Notes: generated from the letters alone by a model not told the origin. A DNA stretch of 64,000 bases from Alteripontixanthobacter sp. (GCA_039968605.1 JBDVPM010000008.1:558001-622000); one strand, 5' to 3'. Counted from the stretch's first letter, positions 8,182 through 17,912 are shown. Program-made: numbers and translations.

Positions 8182-10386
8182 ATGTCCCTCGATATCGATC
8201 TTGAAAATGACGAAACGCTTCCCGCCCGATCCCGTTCGGATGCGAATGACGGGGCGAACGACGGTGCGACCGGCGCCGACAATCCGGCCGGGCGCTATTT
8301 TAACCGCGAGCTGAGCTGGCTGGCCTTCAACCAGCGCGTCCTGGCCGAAGCGGAAAACGTCAATTACCCGTTGCTGGAGCGGCTGCGGTTCCTGTCGATC
8401 TCAGGCAGCAACTTGGACGAATTTATTATGATTCGCGTCGCCGGGCTGGTCGGGCAGGTTCAGCGCGGGATCGAGCGTCCTTCGATCGATGGCCGCACTC
8501 CGGCGCAGCAATTGGCCGAAGTGCGAGAAGCAGTCCGCGCGCTGACCGACCGACAGCAGGATGTTTGGCGCGCGCTGCAAGGCGAGCTGGCCGAGGCGGG
8601 TATCGCCATCGCCGATGACAGGCGGATCGATGAGGACGCCTATTTCCGGCTGCGCAGCCATTTCTTCGAGGAAATCCAGCCGGTCCTGACGCTGCAGGCG
8701 CTCGATCCGGCGCACCCATTCCCGTTCATCGCGAATAAGGGCGTAGGGCTGCTGTTCACGCTGGAGCGGCAGAGCGATGGCGAGCGGATGGTCTCGATGA
8801 TCCTGGTGCCTGCCGCTCTGCCGCATTTCGTCCGCGTGCCGGGCACAGATGCGATCTACATCTCGATCAAGAGCTTGATCGCCCGCTTCGCCGACCATCT
8901 GTTCCCTGGGTTCGATATTTTGGGAGATGGCGCGTTCCGGGTTCTGCGCGACAGCGATATCGAGATCGAGGAAGAGGCCGAGGATCTCGTGCGTACTTTT
9001 CGCAGCGCGATCCAGCGGCGCAGGCGCGGGCAGGCAATCCAGCTGGAACTGAAGGAGGGCTTCGACGAAACCGCCGAAACCTTGCTGCGCGAACAGGTCG
9101 GCATTCAGGATGCGCTGGTGCTGGAAACCGACGGGCTAATCGGACTGGCCGGGCTGGCCGATATTGTCGAGGAACCGCGCCCGGACTTGAAATTTCCCGC
9201 CTACACACCGCGCTATCCCGAACGCGTCCTGGAGCATGACGGCGATGCCTTCGCCGCCATTCGCGAGAAGGATATCGTAATTCACCACCCTTACGAAAGC
9301 TTCGAAGTGGTGGTCGTTTTCATCCGTCAGGCTGCCGAAGATCCTGACGTGGTTGCGATCAAGCAGACGCTCTATCGCGGCGGCAACCAATCCCCCATTC
9401 TCGCCGCGCTGATTGCCGCGGCGGAGGCGGGCAAATCGGTCACCGCAGTGATCGAGCTGAAGGCGCGTTTCGATGAGGAAACCAATCTCGAATGGGCCAG
9501 CAAGCTGGAACGCGCCGGGGTGCAGGTGATCTATGGTTTCGTAGACTGGAAGACCCATGCCAAGGTTGCGGCGATCGTGCGGCGGGAGGAAGACGGCTTT
9601 CGCACCTATTGCCACTACGCCACCGGTAATTACCATCCGGTCACCGCGAAGATCTACACCGATCTCAGCTTCTTTACCGCCGATCCGGCCTTCGGACGCG
9701 ATGCCGCGAAACTGTTCAATTTCGTGACCGGATATGTCGAGCCGCGAGAGACCGAACATGTCGCCATCGCGCCGCTTGCCTTGCGCGACCGGCTGTACGG
9801 GCTGATCGACCGGGAAATCGAAAATGCGCAAGCGGGTAGGCCCGCCGCGATCTGGGCGAAGATGAATGCCATGACCGACAAGGGCGTGATCGAGCGGTTA
9901 TACGCGGCCAGCGCGGCAGGGGTCGAGATTCAGCTGGTGGTGCGCGGCATCTGCTCGCTGCGCGCCGGCGTGGCCGGGCTGTCCGAGAATATCCGGGTGA
10001 AGTCCATCATCGGCAGGTTCCTGGAACATAGCCGCATCTGGGCGTTCGCCAATGGCGCTGCCTTGCCCGGGGACCAGGCCGAAGTATTCATCTCCAGCGC
10101 CGATGCGATGGACCGCAATCTGAACCGCCGGGTCGAGGTGATGGTCCCGATCATCAACCCTACGGTACACGATCAGGTGTTGGAACAGGTGCTGCTGGCA
10201 AATTTGCTCGACACCGAGCAGAGCTGGGAATTGCAGGTGGACGGGTCTTATCGGCGTTTGGAACCGGGGGACAAGCCGTTCAACTGTCACCTCTATTTCA
10301 TGACCAACCCTTCGCTGTCGGGCCGGGGCGGAGCGCTGGAGGCCGATGCCGTTCCCAATCTATCGCTGCGCAAGGGTGCCGTTTGA
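8182..10386 (+). CDS. ppk: Polyphosphate kinase
   Basis: Reversible transfer of the ATP gamma phosphate to polyphosphate (PPK1 family). The 734-aa protein has the four-domain PPK1 architecture with NRELSWLAFNQRVL near the N-terminus, the ATP-binding ISGSNLDEF, and HHPYESF and KQTLYRGG in the catalytic half. The two phosphorylation-site histidines are H459 (in THAKV) and H616 (in EHSRI), 157 residues apart, the same spacing as H435 and H592 of the E. coli enzyme. It overlaps ppx by one base (TGATG), so synthesis and breakdown enzymes are co-expressed. Confidence 0.96.
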   Translation: MSLDIDLENDETLPARSRSDANDGANDGATGADNPAGRYFNRELSWLAFNQRVLAEAENVNYPLLERLRFLSISGSNLDEFIMIRVAGLVGQVQRGIERPSIDGRTPAQQLAEVREAVRALTDRQQDVWRALQGELAEAGIAIADDRRIDEDAYFRLRSHFFEEIQPVLTLQALDPAHPFPFIANKGVGLLFTLERQSDGERMVSMILVPAALPHFVRVPGTDAIYISIKSLIARFADHLFPGFDILGDGAFRVLRDSDIEIEEEAEDLVRTFRSAIQRRRRGQAIQLELKEGFDETAETLLREQVGIQDALVLETDGLIGLAGLADIVEEPRPDLKFPAYTPRYPERVLEHDGDAFAAIREKDIVIHHPYESFEVVVVFIRQAAEDPDVVAIKQTLYRGGNQSPILAALIAAAEAGKSVTAVIELKARFDEETNLEWASKLERAGVQVIYGFVDWKTHAKVAAIVRREEDGFRTYCHYATGNYHPVTAKIYTDLSFFTADPAFGRDAAKLFNFVTGYVEPRETEHVAIAPLALRDRLYGLIDREIENAQAGRPAAIWAKMNAMTDKGVIERLYAASAAGVEIQLVVRGICSLRAGVAGLSENIRVKSIIGRFLEHSRIWAFANGAALPGDQAEVFISSADAMDRNLNRRVEVMVPIINPTVHDQVLEQVLLANLLDTEQSWELQVDGSYRRLEPGDKPFNCHLYFMTNPSLSGRGGALEADAVPNLSLRKGAV

Positions 10387-11927
10387 TGTCCAGCCGCAAG
10401 CTGCGCAGCGACCGCAAGGGCCTGTTTTCGGGACATACTGCACAGCGAGCGATCATCGACATCGGATCGAACACGGTGCGCGTGGTGGTCTATGGCGGAT
10501 CGATGCGCGCGCCGACCGTGCTGCTGAACGAGAAAGTGGTCGCGCGGCTGGGCAGTGCCGTTGCCGATACGGGCGCGATGTCGGACGGGGCCGTCGAACT
10601 CGCCATGCGCGGACTGCGGCGATATCGGTTGTTGCTGGCCGATATGGGCGTGCAGGATGTCGAAGTGGTAGCCACCGCCGCCGTTCGCGAAGCTTCGAAT
10701 GGGGCAGATTTTCTCGATGAAGTGCGCGAACTCGGCTTCGCTCCGCGCCTGCTCGACGGACTGGAGGAGGCACGCATTTCCGCCCAGGGCGTGATCGGTG
10801 CCTTTCCGGGCGCGCAGGGCGCGGTCGCCGATCTGGGCGGCGGCAGCCTGGAACTGGTGCGGATCGGACCCGAAGGGCCGATGCAGGGGGTCAGCCTGCC
10901 GCTTGGCACGCTACGCCTGGCAGAATTGCGCGGCGAGAAACCGGGTGTTCTGCGCAAGGCTGTGACGAAACGGCTCAAAAAGGTCGGGTCGGACAAGCCG
11001 GTGGACGGTCCGCTGTACCTTGTCGGCGGCAGCTGGCGGGCGATGGCGGTATTCGCGATGGAAGCGCGAAAATTCCCGCTGACCGACCCGCATGGCTTGG
11101 GCCTGCCTGCCGATGAGGCGTTCAAGCTGGCTCGCCGCGTGGCCCGCATGGACCCCGGAAAACTGGGCGCGAACCCGCGCATTTCCGCCATGCGAGCGGC
11201 TTTGCTGCCCGATACGGCGGTATTGCTGCAGGCATTGCTCAAACGGCTGGAGCCGGAGCGGATCGTCTTTTCCTCCTGGGGGCTGCGCGAGGGGCTGCTG
11301 TACGATGCGCTCGACCCGCTCGCACGGTCGCAGGATCCGCTGCTGGCCGGGGTGGCGCAATTTGCCGAGCTGCGCGGTGCGCCTGCATCGTTGGCGACAC
11401 GCATCGCCGGATGGACGGTTGGCGCGCTTCCAAAGGACAATGGGGCGCGGATCAATGGGGGGAACGAGCGGCTGCGGCTGGCCGCGACCATGCTGGCGCT
11501 GGCCGCGATGCAGGTGGAGCCGAACATGCGGCTGCGTATCGGACTGGAATGGGCGCTCAACAAGCGCTGGATCGCTATCTCACCCCGCGGCCGGGCCATG
11601 CTGGCCGCCGCTATCTATGCCAATGTGAACACGTGCACCCTGCCCGATGAACTGTATAAGCTGGCCAATGAAGAGGCGCTGGAAGAAGCGATCTGTTGGG
11701 GGCTGGCGATCCGGCTCTGCCGCCGGATCGGCGGGCGATCCAACACGGCGTTGCAGGCGAGCAACTTGCGCGCCGGCGATGGCAAGCTGACCCTGCTGCT
11801 GGACAAACCTCATGCCGACCTGTTCGGCCTGCCGAACGAGAAAGACCTGGAGGCGCTCGCCACCCGGCTCGGCCTGCAAGCGGAGTTGCAGATCACCGAT
11901 CTGGACCGCGACCAGTCCGAAAATTAG
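10386..11927 (+). CDS. ppx: Exopolyphosphatase / Ppx-GppA family phosphatase
   Basis: Releases terminal phosphate from polyphosphate and possibly from pppGpp. The 513-aa protein starts at ATG 10386 inside the ppk stop codon. The ASKHA-type phosphate-binding segments are visible: IIDIGSNTVRVVVY at the N-terminus, VATAAVREASNG, and VADLGGGSLELVRI. A C-terminal HD-like helical extension accounts for the length beyond the 300-aa short forms. Its last 4 bases overlap the convergent transporter gene. Confidence 0.93.
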   Translation: MSSRKLRSDRKGLFSGHTAQRAIIDIGSNTVRVVVYGGSMRAPTVLLNEKVVARLGSAVADTGAMSDGAVELAMRGLRRYRLLLADMGVQDVEVVATAAVREASNGADFLDEVRELGFAPRLLDGLEEARISAQGVIGAFPGAQGAVADLGGGSLELVRIGPEGPMQGVSLPLGTLRLAELRGEKPGVLRKAVTKRLKKVGSDKPVDGPLYLVGGSWRAMAVFAMEARKFPLTDPHGLGLPADEAFKLARRVARMDPGKLGANPRISAMRAALLPDTAVLLQALLKRLEPERIVFSSWGLREGLLYDALDPLARSQDPLLAGVAQFAELRGAPASLATRIAGWTVGALPKDNGARINGGNERLRLAATMLALAAMQVEPNMRLRIGLEWALNKRWIAISPRGRAMLAAAIYANVNTCTLPDELYKLANEEALEEAICWGLAIRLCRRIGGRSNTALQASNLRAGDGKLTLLLDKPHADLFGLPNEKDLEALATRLGLQAELQITDLDRDQSEN

Positions 11928-12658
11928 TCGCGGCTTAGCTTGAAGGGCGAGAAATCGGTCTCGGTGTCGAACACCTCCACCCCTTCGCGGCGTTTCAGCC
12001 AGCCGACGACTGCATAGGTCACCGGTGTCAAAGCGGCCTCCCACGCTACCTTCAGCCCCCATTGGGTGAGGGCGACGATCATGACCAGTTCGCCGGTCCA
12101 GCCCGCCGCCCCCAGAAATGCGAGCGGGTAGAACAGTGCGCTGTCGACACCCTGGCCAACCACGGTCGATCCGATGGTGCGCGTCCACAGCGCCTTGCCG
12201 CGGGTCCAGATCTTCATCCGTGCCATCACGTAACTGTTGACGAATTCACCCGCCCAGAACGCCACGATTGAGGCAAAGACAATGCGCGGCACCTGCCCGA
12301 ACACTGCTTCATACGCCGCTTGGTTCCCCCAGTCGGCAGCCGGGGGCAGGGCGACGACCACCCAAGCCATGAAGGCCATGAACAACAGTGCACCAAACCC
12401 GGCCCAAATACATCGCCGGGCATAGGCATAGCCGTAAACCTCGGTCAGAATATCGCCGATCACGTAGCTGATCGGGAAGAACAATACACCTGCGCCGAAT
12501 ACGAACACCTCCCAATCGGTCAGCGAAGTGATCGCGGCAGGCAGTTCGATCTGCGCAACCTTGCCGGCGCCAATGACATTGGACAGCAGCAGGATGGTGA
12601 CAAAGGCTGCCATGACGAAATCGAAATAGCGGAACGGGCGGTGTTCGGGGTGCGTCAT
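11924..12658 (-). CDS. Queuosine precursor transporter (VUT/YhhQ family)
   Basis: Polytopic membrane protein of 244 aa expected to import preQ0/preQ1 for tRNA queuosine synthesis. Family features include the early TILLLSNVIGAGKV helix, FPISYVIGDILTEVYGYAYARRCIW, and FWAGEFVNSYVMARMK. About six hydrophobic segments can be counted. The ATG at 12658 is preferred over a TTG at 12679 since an AGGA motif precedes it. The substrate assignment comes from the family. Its stop overlaps ppx tail to tail. Confidence 0.85.
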   Translation of the reverse strand: MTHPEHRPFRYFDFVMAAFVTILLLSNVIGAGKVAQIELPAAITSLTDWEVFVFGAGVLFFPISYVIGDILTEVYGYAYARRCIWAGFGALLFMAFMAWVVVALPPAADWGNQAAYEAVFGQVPRIVFASIVAFWAGEFVNSYVMARMKIWTRGKALWTRTIGSTVVGQGVDSALFYPLAFLGAAGWTGELVMIVALTQWGLKVAWEAALTPVTYAVVGWLKRREGVEVFDTETDFSPFKLSRD

Positions 12659-12719
12659 GGGGCGCGGTCCTATGCGCAATTTGCGCGGACCGCAAAGCAG
12701 GCTATGGGCGCTGGGGCGC

Positions 12720-12796
12720 GCGCCCGTAGCTCATCTGGATAGAGCGCGAGACTTCTAATCTTGAGGCAGCAGGTTCGAGTCCTGCCGGGCGCGCCA
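12720..12796 (+). tRNA. tRNA-Arg (anticodon TCT)
   Basis: A full cloverleaf can be drawn: acceptor GCGCCCG with CGGGCGC, D stem GCTC with GAGC, anticodon stem CGAGA with TCTTG around loop CTTCTAA, T stem GCAGG with CCTGC around TTCGAGT, discriminator G and an encoded CCA at 12794-12796. The anticodon TCT reads AGA/AGG, rare codons in this GC-rich sequence. No integrase or direct-repeat att site is seen nearby. Confidence 0.95.
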
Positions 12797-12904
12797 ACCT
12801 TTCCACTTCGCTTCATACACCTGAACTGTTCTTATCGGGCCCGGCGTTTATCCGAAAATCAGGGGCTTCCGAAAACCTCGACGAGCTCGCCCCTGCGCTA
12901 TTTA

Positions 12905-12926
12905 CAGTGGTGCAAATAAACCACAG
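12905..12926. promoter_or_regulatory. Inverted repeat upstream of TonB-dependent receptor
   Basis: GTGGT (12907-12911) and ACCAC (12920-12924) form a perfect inverted repeat with an AT-rich 8-base spacer, extended by C12905:G12926 across one mismatch. It lies about 160 bases before the receptor start, in a 289-base gap with no credible gene. It could be an operator for receptor expression; it does not match a Fur box. The rest of the gap shows no clear signal. Confidence 0.25.
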
Positions 12927-13085
12927 CGCAGGAATGTTGCGTAATAGGGCAGTCCTGCGACCATTGTAAGACGCTGCATCGCCGTGCAATACCACTTTCC
13001 TGCACGAGGTAGCCCGTCGAAACGAACGGAGCGCCACGTCGGAGTTGGGTCAAACGGCCCGACGTTCCAAGGGAGAGATGCCAAA

Positions 13086-15623
13086 ATGAAAAGAATCCTG
13101 CTCACCAGCACGGCTGCAATCGCCATGATCGGCCTGGCCGGCACCGCACAGGCTCAGCAAGCCGTCATCGATGGCGACGATGTCGGACAGAATGAAGAGG
13201 CTAGCGATCGCCGGGATGACAATATCATCATCGTTACCGCGACCCGCCGGGCCGAAGATGTGCAGGAAATCCCAATCGCGGTGACCGCCGTCAGCCCGGT
13301 TCAGCTGGAGCGTCAGGGTGTGGTCAATGTGCAGGAAATCACCCAGGTTTCGCCCAGCTTCTCGACTTCGAACGCGCAAACATCCTCCGGTTCGGTGGTG
13401 CTGCGCATCCGCGGCGTGGGTACGACCTCGAACAATATCGGCTTCGAAAGCGCTGTCGGCGTGTTCGTGGACGGTGCCTATCAATCGCGCCCCGGCATTG
13501 CCTTGTCCGAATTCGTCGATGTGGAACGCGTCGAAATCCTGCGCGGGCCGCAGGGCACGCTGTTCGGACGGAACACCTCCGCCGGTGCGCTCAACATTAC
13601 CAATAAGCGTCCGGACCTCAGCGATTTCGGCGGTTTCGCCAATGCCACCTATGGCAACCGCGACCTGTATAGCGTGCAGGGTGCAATCAACGCGCCACTG
13701 ATCCAAGATACTTTGGCCGTGCGTCTGACCGGTGCCTACCGCGAACGTGACGGCTTCGTTACCGTGGTGGATGCGAGCGGTACGCCGGTGGGCGAATCCA
13801 ACGGTGTGGACCAGTATCTCGTTCGCGGGCAGATCGGCTTCGAAAGCGAGGGCGGCATTCGCGGCCGGATCATTGGCGATTACAACAAGAGCAAGGCGCC
13901 CTTCGGCGCAGCGATCGAAGTGCTACAATCGCCTGTCGAAACAGCTGGACTGTTCGCGGCGGTGGGCCTGGGCGCTCGCGGCGGTATGGCCGGGCCGGTG
14001 GTCGCAGTTAACCCGTTCAATCAGGAAGCGGCCGAAGGTGCGATCGACGCGCGCATCGCAACGGCCAATTTCGCACCCGAAACCGAAGGCGATCAATGGG
14101 GCGTCACCGGGGAGATCGAATTCCCGCTCGGTGCCGACGCGGAGGTGATCTATATCGGCTCCTACCGCGAATATGATGCTTTCGAACGCTACGATTCCGA
14201 CTTCTCCGGGCTCGACGTGTTCAATGTGGACAGCAACTTCACCTCGATTGAGACGATGACCCACGAGTTGCGCCTGCAGGGCGAAACGTTTGGCGGCCGG
14301 CTGAGCTACCTTATCGGCGGCTATTATTCGGAAGAGGATATTGCGCAGGAGGTCAATTTCTCGCTGGGCGAAGATTACGGCGAGTTGATCGGGGCACTGT
14401 TCTTCGCCCCTACTGGCGGCGCATTCGGTGCCAATCCGCTCACCGTGCTGTCTGGCGGGATCGACCCGGCTGGGACGACAAACACCAACCTCTACGCTCA
14501 GAACAGCAAGAGCTATTCTATCTTCACGCATAACACGCTGGACATCACCGATTCGCTCGCGGTGACGGTGGGGCTGCGCTATTCGGATGAAACGAAGGAT
14601 GGCTCTTTCCAGCAGGGAAATAACAGCAATGCGCTCTGCCCGGCGATCCTTGGCGCGATCGGAGCAGGGGCCGTGCCAGGACCGCTGATCAACAATGTAT
14701 TCGGGACGGGCTGTTTCGCCTTTACCGCTCCGGCCGATCTACCGGCGGCGGCGGTATTCCCGCTGCCCCGGACATTCGTATCGGAATTCGACGATTCCGA
14801 GCTGATTTACACCGGCAAGCTGAGCTACGCCTTCGCCGCGCCGGTGAATGTCTATGCCAGCTTTACCCACGGCTATAAATCGGGCGGCTTCAACCTGGAC
14901 TCTACGGCTGCTGCCGGGGGCGCGGATCCGCGCTTCGCCTCAGAAGAAGTCGATGCCTATGAAGTTGGCTTGAAGGCCCGGTTGATCGACGATGCAGTGA
15001 CGCTGAATGTCGCTGGCTTTTATCAGGAATTCACCAATTTCCAGGTGCTTGAATTCACCGGAGCCCAGTTCCAGACCTTCAACGTTCCGCGCGCGCTGAC
15101 ATCGGGTGTGGAAATCGAAACGGTGATCCGGCCTAGCGATAATTTCACCGTGAATGGCGGTGTTACCTACACCGATGCACGTTATCCGGATGATTGCGCC
15201 GGCGACCTGACATCGAACAACGTGACCAACCTGTGCGGCAATTCGCTCACCAACGCGCCGGAAATCGTGGCGATTATGGGGGCGACTTACGAACGCGAAG
15301 TCGGCAATTACATGGAGTTTTTCATGAATGGCCAGGTGCGTTTCGAGGATGACCGGCGGACATCGACGCAGGCGTTCGATCCGGCCGTTCCCACGCTGCG
15401 GATTCCGGTGCCGTTCGATGTGCAGGACTCCAACACCAAGGTGAATCTGCGCGCCGGTATCGGCGCTCAGGATGATAGCTGGCAGCTGGAGGTGTTCGGG
15501 ACGAACGTCACCAATGAAATAACGCGCGGTGTTACCTTCAATACGGTGCTGCGCTCGGGTTCGCGCTCCGCCTTCCCGCAGGAACCACGTTCTTATGGCG
15601 TGACGGTGCGCACGCGCTTCTAG
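13086..15623 (+). CDS. TonB-dependent outer-membrane receptor
   Basis: Energy-dependent importer in the outer membrane. The ATG at 13086 follows GGGAGAG and yields a signal peptide cut after GTAQA; the product is 845 aa. A plug domain follows (VTATRRAEDVQEIPIAVTAVS, then LRIRGVG and FVDGAYQSRPG), with VEILRGPQGTLFGRNTSAGALNI at the plug end, then a long beta-barrel ending in Phe, the usual outer-membrane terminal residue. Sphingomonads carry dozens of such receptors. No neighbouring catabolic or siderophore gene identifies the substrate. A hairpin follows the stop. Confidence 0.93.
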   Translation: MKRILLTSTAAIAMIGLAGTAQAQQAVIDGDDVGQNEEASDRRDDNIIIVTATRRAEDVQEIPIAVTAVSPVQLERQGVVNVQEITQVSPSFSTSNAQTSSGSVVLRIRGVGTTSNNIGFESAVGVFVDGAYQSRPGIALSEFVDVERVEILRGPQGTLFGRNTSAGALNITNKRPDLSDFGGFANATYGNRDLYSVQGAINAPLIQDTLAVRLTGAYRERDGFVTVVDASGTPVGESNGVDQYLVRGQIGFESEGGIRGRIIGDYNKSKAPFGAAIEVLQSPVETAGLFAAVGLGARGGMAGPVVAVNPFNQEAAEGAIDARIATANFAPETEGDQWGVTGEIEFPLGADAEVIYIGSYREYDAFERYDSDFSGLDVFNVDSNFTSIETMTHELRLQGETFGGRLSYLIGGYYSEEDIAQEVNFSLGEDYGELIGALFFAPTGGAFGANPLTVLSGGIDPAGTTNTNLYAQNSKSYSIFTHNTLDITDSLAVTVGLRYSDETKDGSFQQGNNSNALCPAILGAIGAGAVPGPLINNVFGTGCFAFTAPADLPAAAVFPLPRTFVSEFDDSELIYTGKLSYAFAAPVNVYASFTHGYKSGGFNLDSTAAAGGADPRFASEEVDAYEVGLKARLIDDAVTLNVAGFYQEFTNFQVLEFTGAQFQTFNVPRALTSGVEIETVIRPSDNFTVNGGVTYTDARYPDDCAGDLTSNNVTNLCGNSLTNAPEIVAIMGATYEREVGNYMEFFMNGQVRFEDDRRTSTQAFDPAVPTLRIPVPFDVQDSNTKVNLRAGIGAQDDSWQLEVFGTNVTNEITRGVTFNTVLRSGSRSAFPQEPRSYGVTVRTRF

Positions 15624-15642
15624 GCCAGCCGACTGAACAGGG

Positions 15643-15677
15643 AAGGGCCGCTTTGCCGCACGGCGAGGCGGCCCTTT
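15643..15677 (+). terminator. Hairpin after the TonB-dependent receptor gene
   Basis: AAGGGCCGC (15643-15651) pairs perfectly with GCGGCCCTT (15668-15676) around a 16-base loop, followed by only a short T stretch. It begins 20 bases after the receptor stop. The strong stem supports termination but the weak T tract leaves it uncertain. Confidence 0.5.
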
Positions 15678-15738
15678 GCCGTTGGGCCGAACGGAAAGCG
15701 CTTGTCCGGGCAATGGAGCGGGTTTATCCACGCGCGCC

Positions 15739-16881
15739 ATGACAGCCGTTTCAAGCTCAACCCACCGCCCCGTCATCTCTGCCACCGGCCTGTTCACCCC
15801 CGAACAGAGCATCACGAATGAAGAGCTGGTCGACAGCTTCAATCGCTTCGTTGACCGGGAAAATGAAATTCATGCGGATGAAATTGCCAGCGGAGCGCGC
15901 GAGCCGCTGACCCATTCCTCGGTCGGTTTCATCGAGAAGGCGAGCGGGATCAAGGCGCGCCATGTGATGTCGAAAGAGCCGGTTCTCGATCCGCAAACCA
16001 TGTCGCCGCGCTGGCCTGAACGCGGGAATGACGAATTGTCCCTTATGGCCGAAATCGGCGTTGCCGCCGCACGCCAGGCGCTGGAACGCGCCGGACGTGA
16101 GCCGGGCGATGTAGATGCGGTCCTGTGCGCCGCGTCCAATATGGAACGCCCCTATCCCGCGATGGCGATCGAGATCCAGCAGGCGCTGGGTATCGAAGGA
16201 TTCGGTTTCGACATGAATGTCGCTTGTTCCAGCGCGACCTTCGGCATCCAGACCGCCGCAGACTATATCCGCGCCGGCAATGCACATAGCGTGCTGGTGG
16301 TCAGCCCGGAGATTACTTCGGGCCACCTGAACTGGCGCGACCGGGACAGCCATTTCATCTTCGGCGATGTTGCAACCGCCGTGCTGGTGGAGGACGCGGC
16401 TATCGCCCCGGAAGCACATTGGGACATTCTCGGCACGAAGCTTAAGACGGTGTTCTCCAACAACATCCGCAACAATTTCGGCTTCCTCAACCGCGCCTCG
16501 CCCGAAGGGGAAGGACAGGCAGACAAGCTGTTCGTGCAGGAAGGGCGCAAGGTGTTCAAGGAAGTCGTGCCGATGGTTGCGGAGATGATCCTGGAGGAGG
16601 CCGAGCGCCTGTCGCTCGATCCCGCCGCCTTGCGCCGCTTGTGGTTGCACCAGGCCAATGCCGGGATGAACCGTCTGATCGCCCAGCGGGTGTTGGGCCA
16701 TGAAGCGAGCGAGAATGACAGTCCGACCGTTCTCGATACCTATGGCAACACGTCGAGCGCGGGTTCGATCATCGCGTTTCACTTGCATAGCGAGGAACTG
16801 GAGCCTGGCGATACCGGGCTGATTTGCAGCTTCGGCGCGGGCTATTCCGCCGGTACGGTGTTCGTCCGCAAGGCGGCCTGA
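15739..16881 (+). CDS. 3-oxoacyl-ACP synthase III (FabH-type) family protein
   Basis: Thiolase-fold condensing enzyme joining an acyl-CoA or acyl-ACP starter with malonyl-ACP. The ATG at 15739 gives 380 aa, about 50 longer than housekeeping FabH. The Cys-His-Asn triad is intact: C163 (in NVACSSATFG), H304 (in WLHQANAGM) and N337 (in DTYGNTSS). The extra length is mostly an N-terminal insertion before SVGFIEKASGI. The longer form resembles FabH paralogues with alternative acyl starters; which one is not decidable here. The 3' end overlaps the convergent PAP2 gene by 40 bases. Confidence 0.85.
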   Translation: MTAVSSSTHRPVISATGLFTPEQSITNEELVDSFNRFVDRENEIHADEIASGAREPLTHSSVGFIEKASGIKARHVMSKEPVLDPQTMSPRWPERGNDELSLMAEIGVAAARQALERAGREPGDVDAVLCAASNMERPYPAMAIEIQQALGIEGFGFDMNVACSSATFGIQTAADYIRAGNAHSVLVVSPEITSGHLNWRDRDSHFIFGDVATAVLVEDAAIAPEAHWDILGTKLKTVFSNNIRNNFGFLNRASPEGEGQADKLFVQEGRKVFKEVVPMVAEMILEEAERLSLDPAALRRLWLHQANAGMNRLIAQRVLGHEASENDSPTVLDTYGNTSSAGSIIAFHLHSEELEPGDTGLICSFGAGYSAGTVFVRKAA

Positions 16882-17912
16882 CGCGTTCGCGCCAGCCAGC
16901 TGTCCCAACCGGCCAGCAGCGCCTCGGACAGTTTCCACAGCGCGATGATTGCGATCAGCGAAACCAGCCCGTCCACCGCATAATGATAGGCGAGGTGGAC
17001 AGAGCCGATCCAGATAGCGACCAGAAAGGCGAGAAACACGGCAGCCAGGCGTCGCGAAACCCGGCGCATGGCGAGCCAGAACAGCACGCAGATCGCAACA
17101 TGCATCGACGGCATCGCAGTAATCCCGCTACCCAATCCGCCCGCATCCGCCATGTGCCAGTCCAGCAGCATCTGCTGGACCTGCAACGGCATCACCGGAA
17201 CCTGCTCGTTCGCCTCCCGCAGGTAGTCCATTTGCGCCGCGAATGTCGCGTCCCCGACCAACGGCTCGAGAAAGCAGGGCCCCACCGAGGCAAGCCATGT
17301 TGCCATCGCGCCGCCTACAATCGTCCAGGCCAGCACATAGGTGAGGAAAAACTGCCGCCGGACCGGTGCCGCTCGCCGCGCAAATGCGAACCACAGCGTA
17401 CCGATGAACAGCAGCAGGAACCACATCTGGTATAGCAGGCCGAGCAGCGCCGTTATCACAGGGTAGCCGAGAACGGGCTGGAGGATTTCCCAAGCATCGC
17501 GCCCGCCAAAAATCGCGCGGTCCCACGCGATGAAATCTGCGTCCCAGCTGTATGTATTGAACAGCGGAATGGCTGCTTTCATCTGCGAAAAAAACGGCAT
17601 CAGCAGCACCAGAAGCCCCAGCAGCGGCAGCCCACCCGCGATCTGGATCCGGTGATCGGAAAGCATTGACCGGAGATGGGCAATTGGTTCGCGCGGCCGC
17701 GACCGGGCCAGTTCGGCCACTGCCAGCAGCACAGCGATAGCGAGGATCGACAGCGCAAACAGGTTGGCGTTGGCTAGAATCGGGGCGAGCGACAAAGCCA
17801 CCCCCTGGCTGGCGAGCAACGCAGCGCAGGCCGCCAGCAACATGGCAGCGCCGGCATAAATCGGAATTTCGCCGGTCCAGCGTTGCAGCAGGATAGCGCG
17901 CGCTTTTTCCAT
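16842..17912 (-). CDS. PAP2-superfamily membrane phosphatase/phosphotransferase, Aur1/inositolphosphotransferase-like
   Basis: Polytopic membrane enzyme of 356 aa. The catalytic signature of the PAP2 fold is at the C-terminal end: PSMH at residues 268-271 and H310 with D314 in VHLAYHYAVDG, between paired membrane helices. This C-terminal layout is that of Aur1/Ipt-type head-group transferases acting on ceramide or diacylglycerol; lipid phosphatase activity is the alternative. In an organism expected to make sphingolipids, a head-group transferase is attractive but inferred. It is divergent from psd, 110 bases away. Confidence 0.75.
   Translation of the reverse strand: MEKARAILLQRWTGEIPIYAGAAMLLAACAALLASQGVALSLAPILANANLFALSILAIAVLLAVAELARSRPREPIAHLRSMLSDHRIQIAGGLPLLGLLVLLMPFFSQMKAAIPLFNTYSWDADFIAWDRAIFGGRDAWEILQPVLGYPVITALLGLLYQMWFLLLFIGTLWFAFARRAAPVRRQFFLTYVLAWTIVGGAMATWLASVGPCFLEPLVGDATFAAQMDYLREANEQVPVMPLQVQQMLLDWHMADAGGLGSGITAMPSMHVAICVLFWLAMRRVSRRLAAVFLAFLVAIWIGSVHLAYHYAVDGLVSLIAIIALWKLSEALLAGWDSWLARTRQAALRTNTVPAE

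Noticed and set aside
12720-12796. tRNA-Arg as integration site of an element
   Set aside because: No integrase, no repeat of the tRNA 3' end found by eye in either flank, and the neighbours look native.
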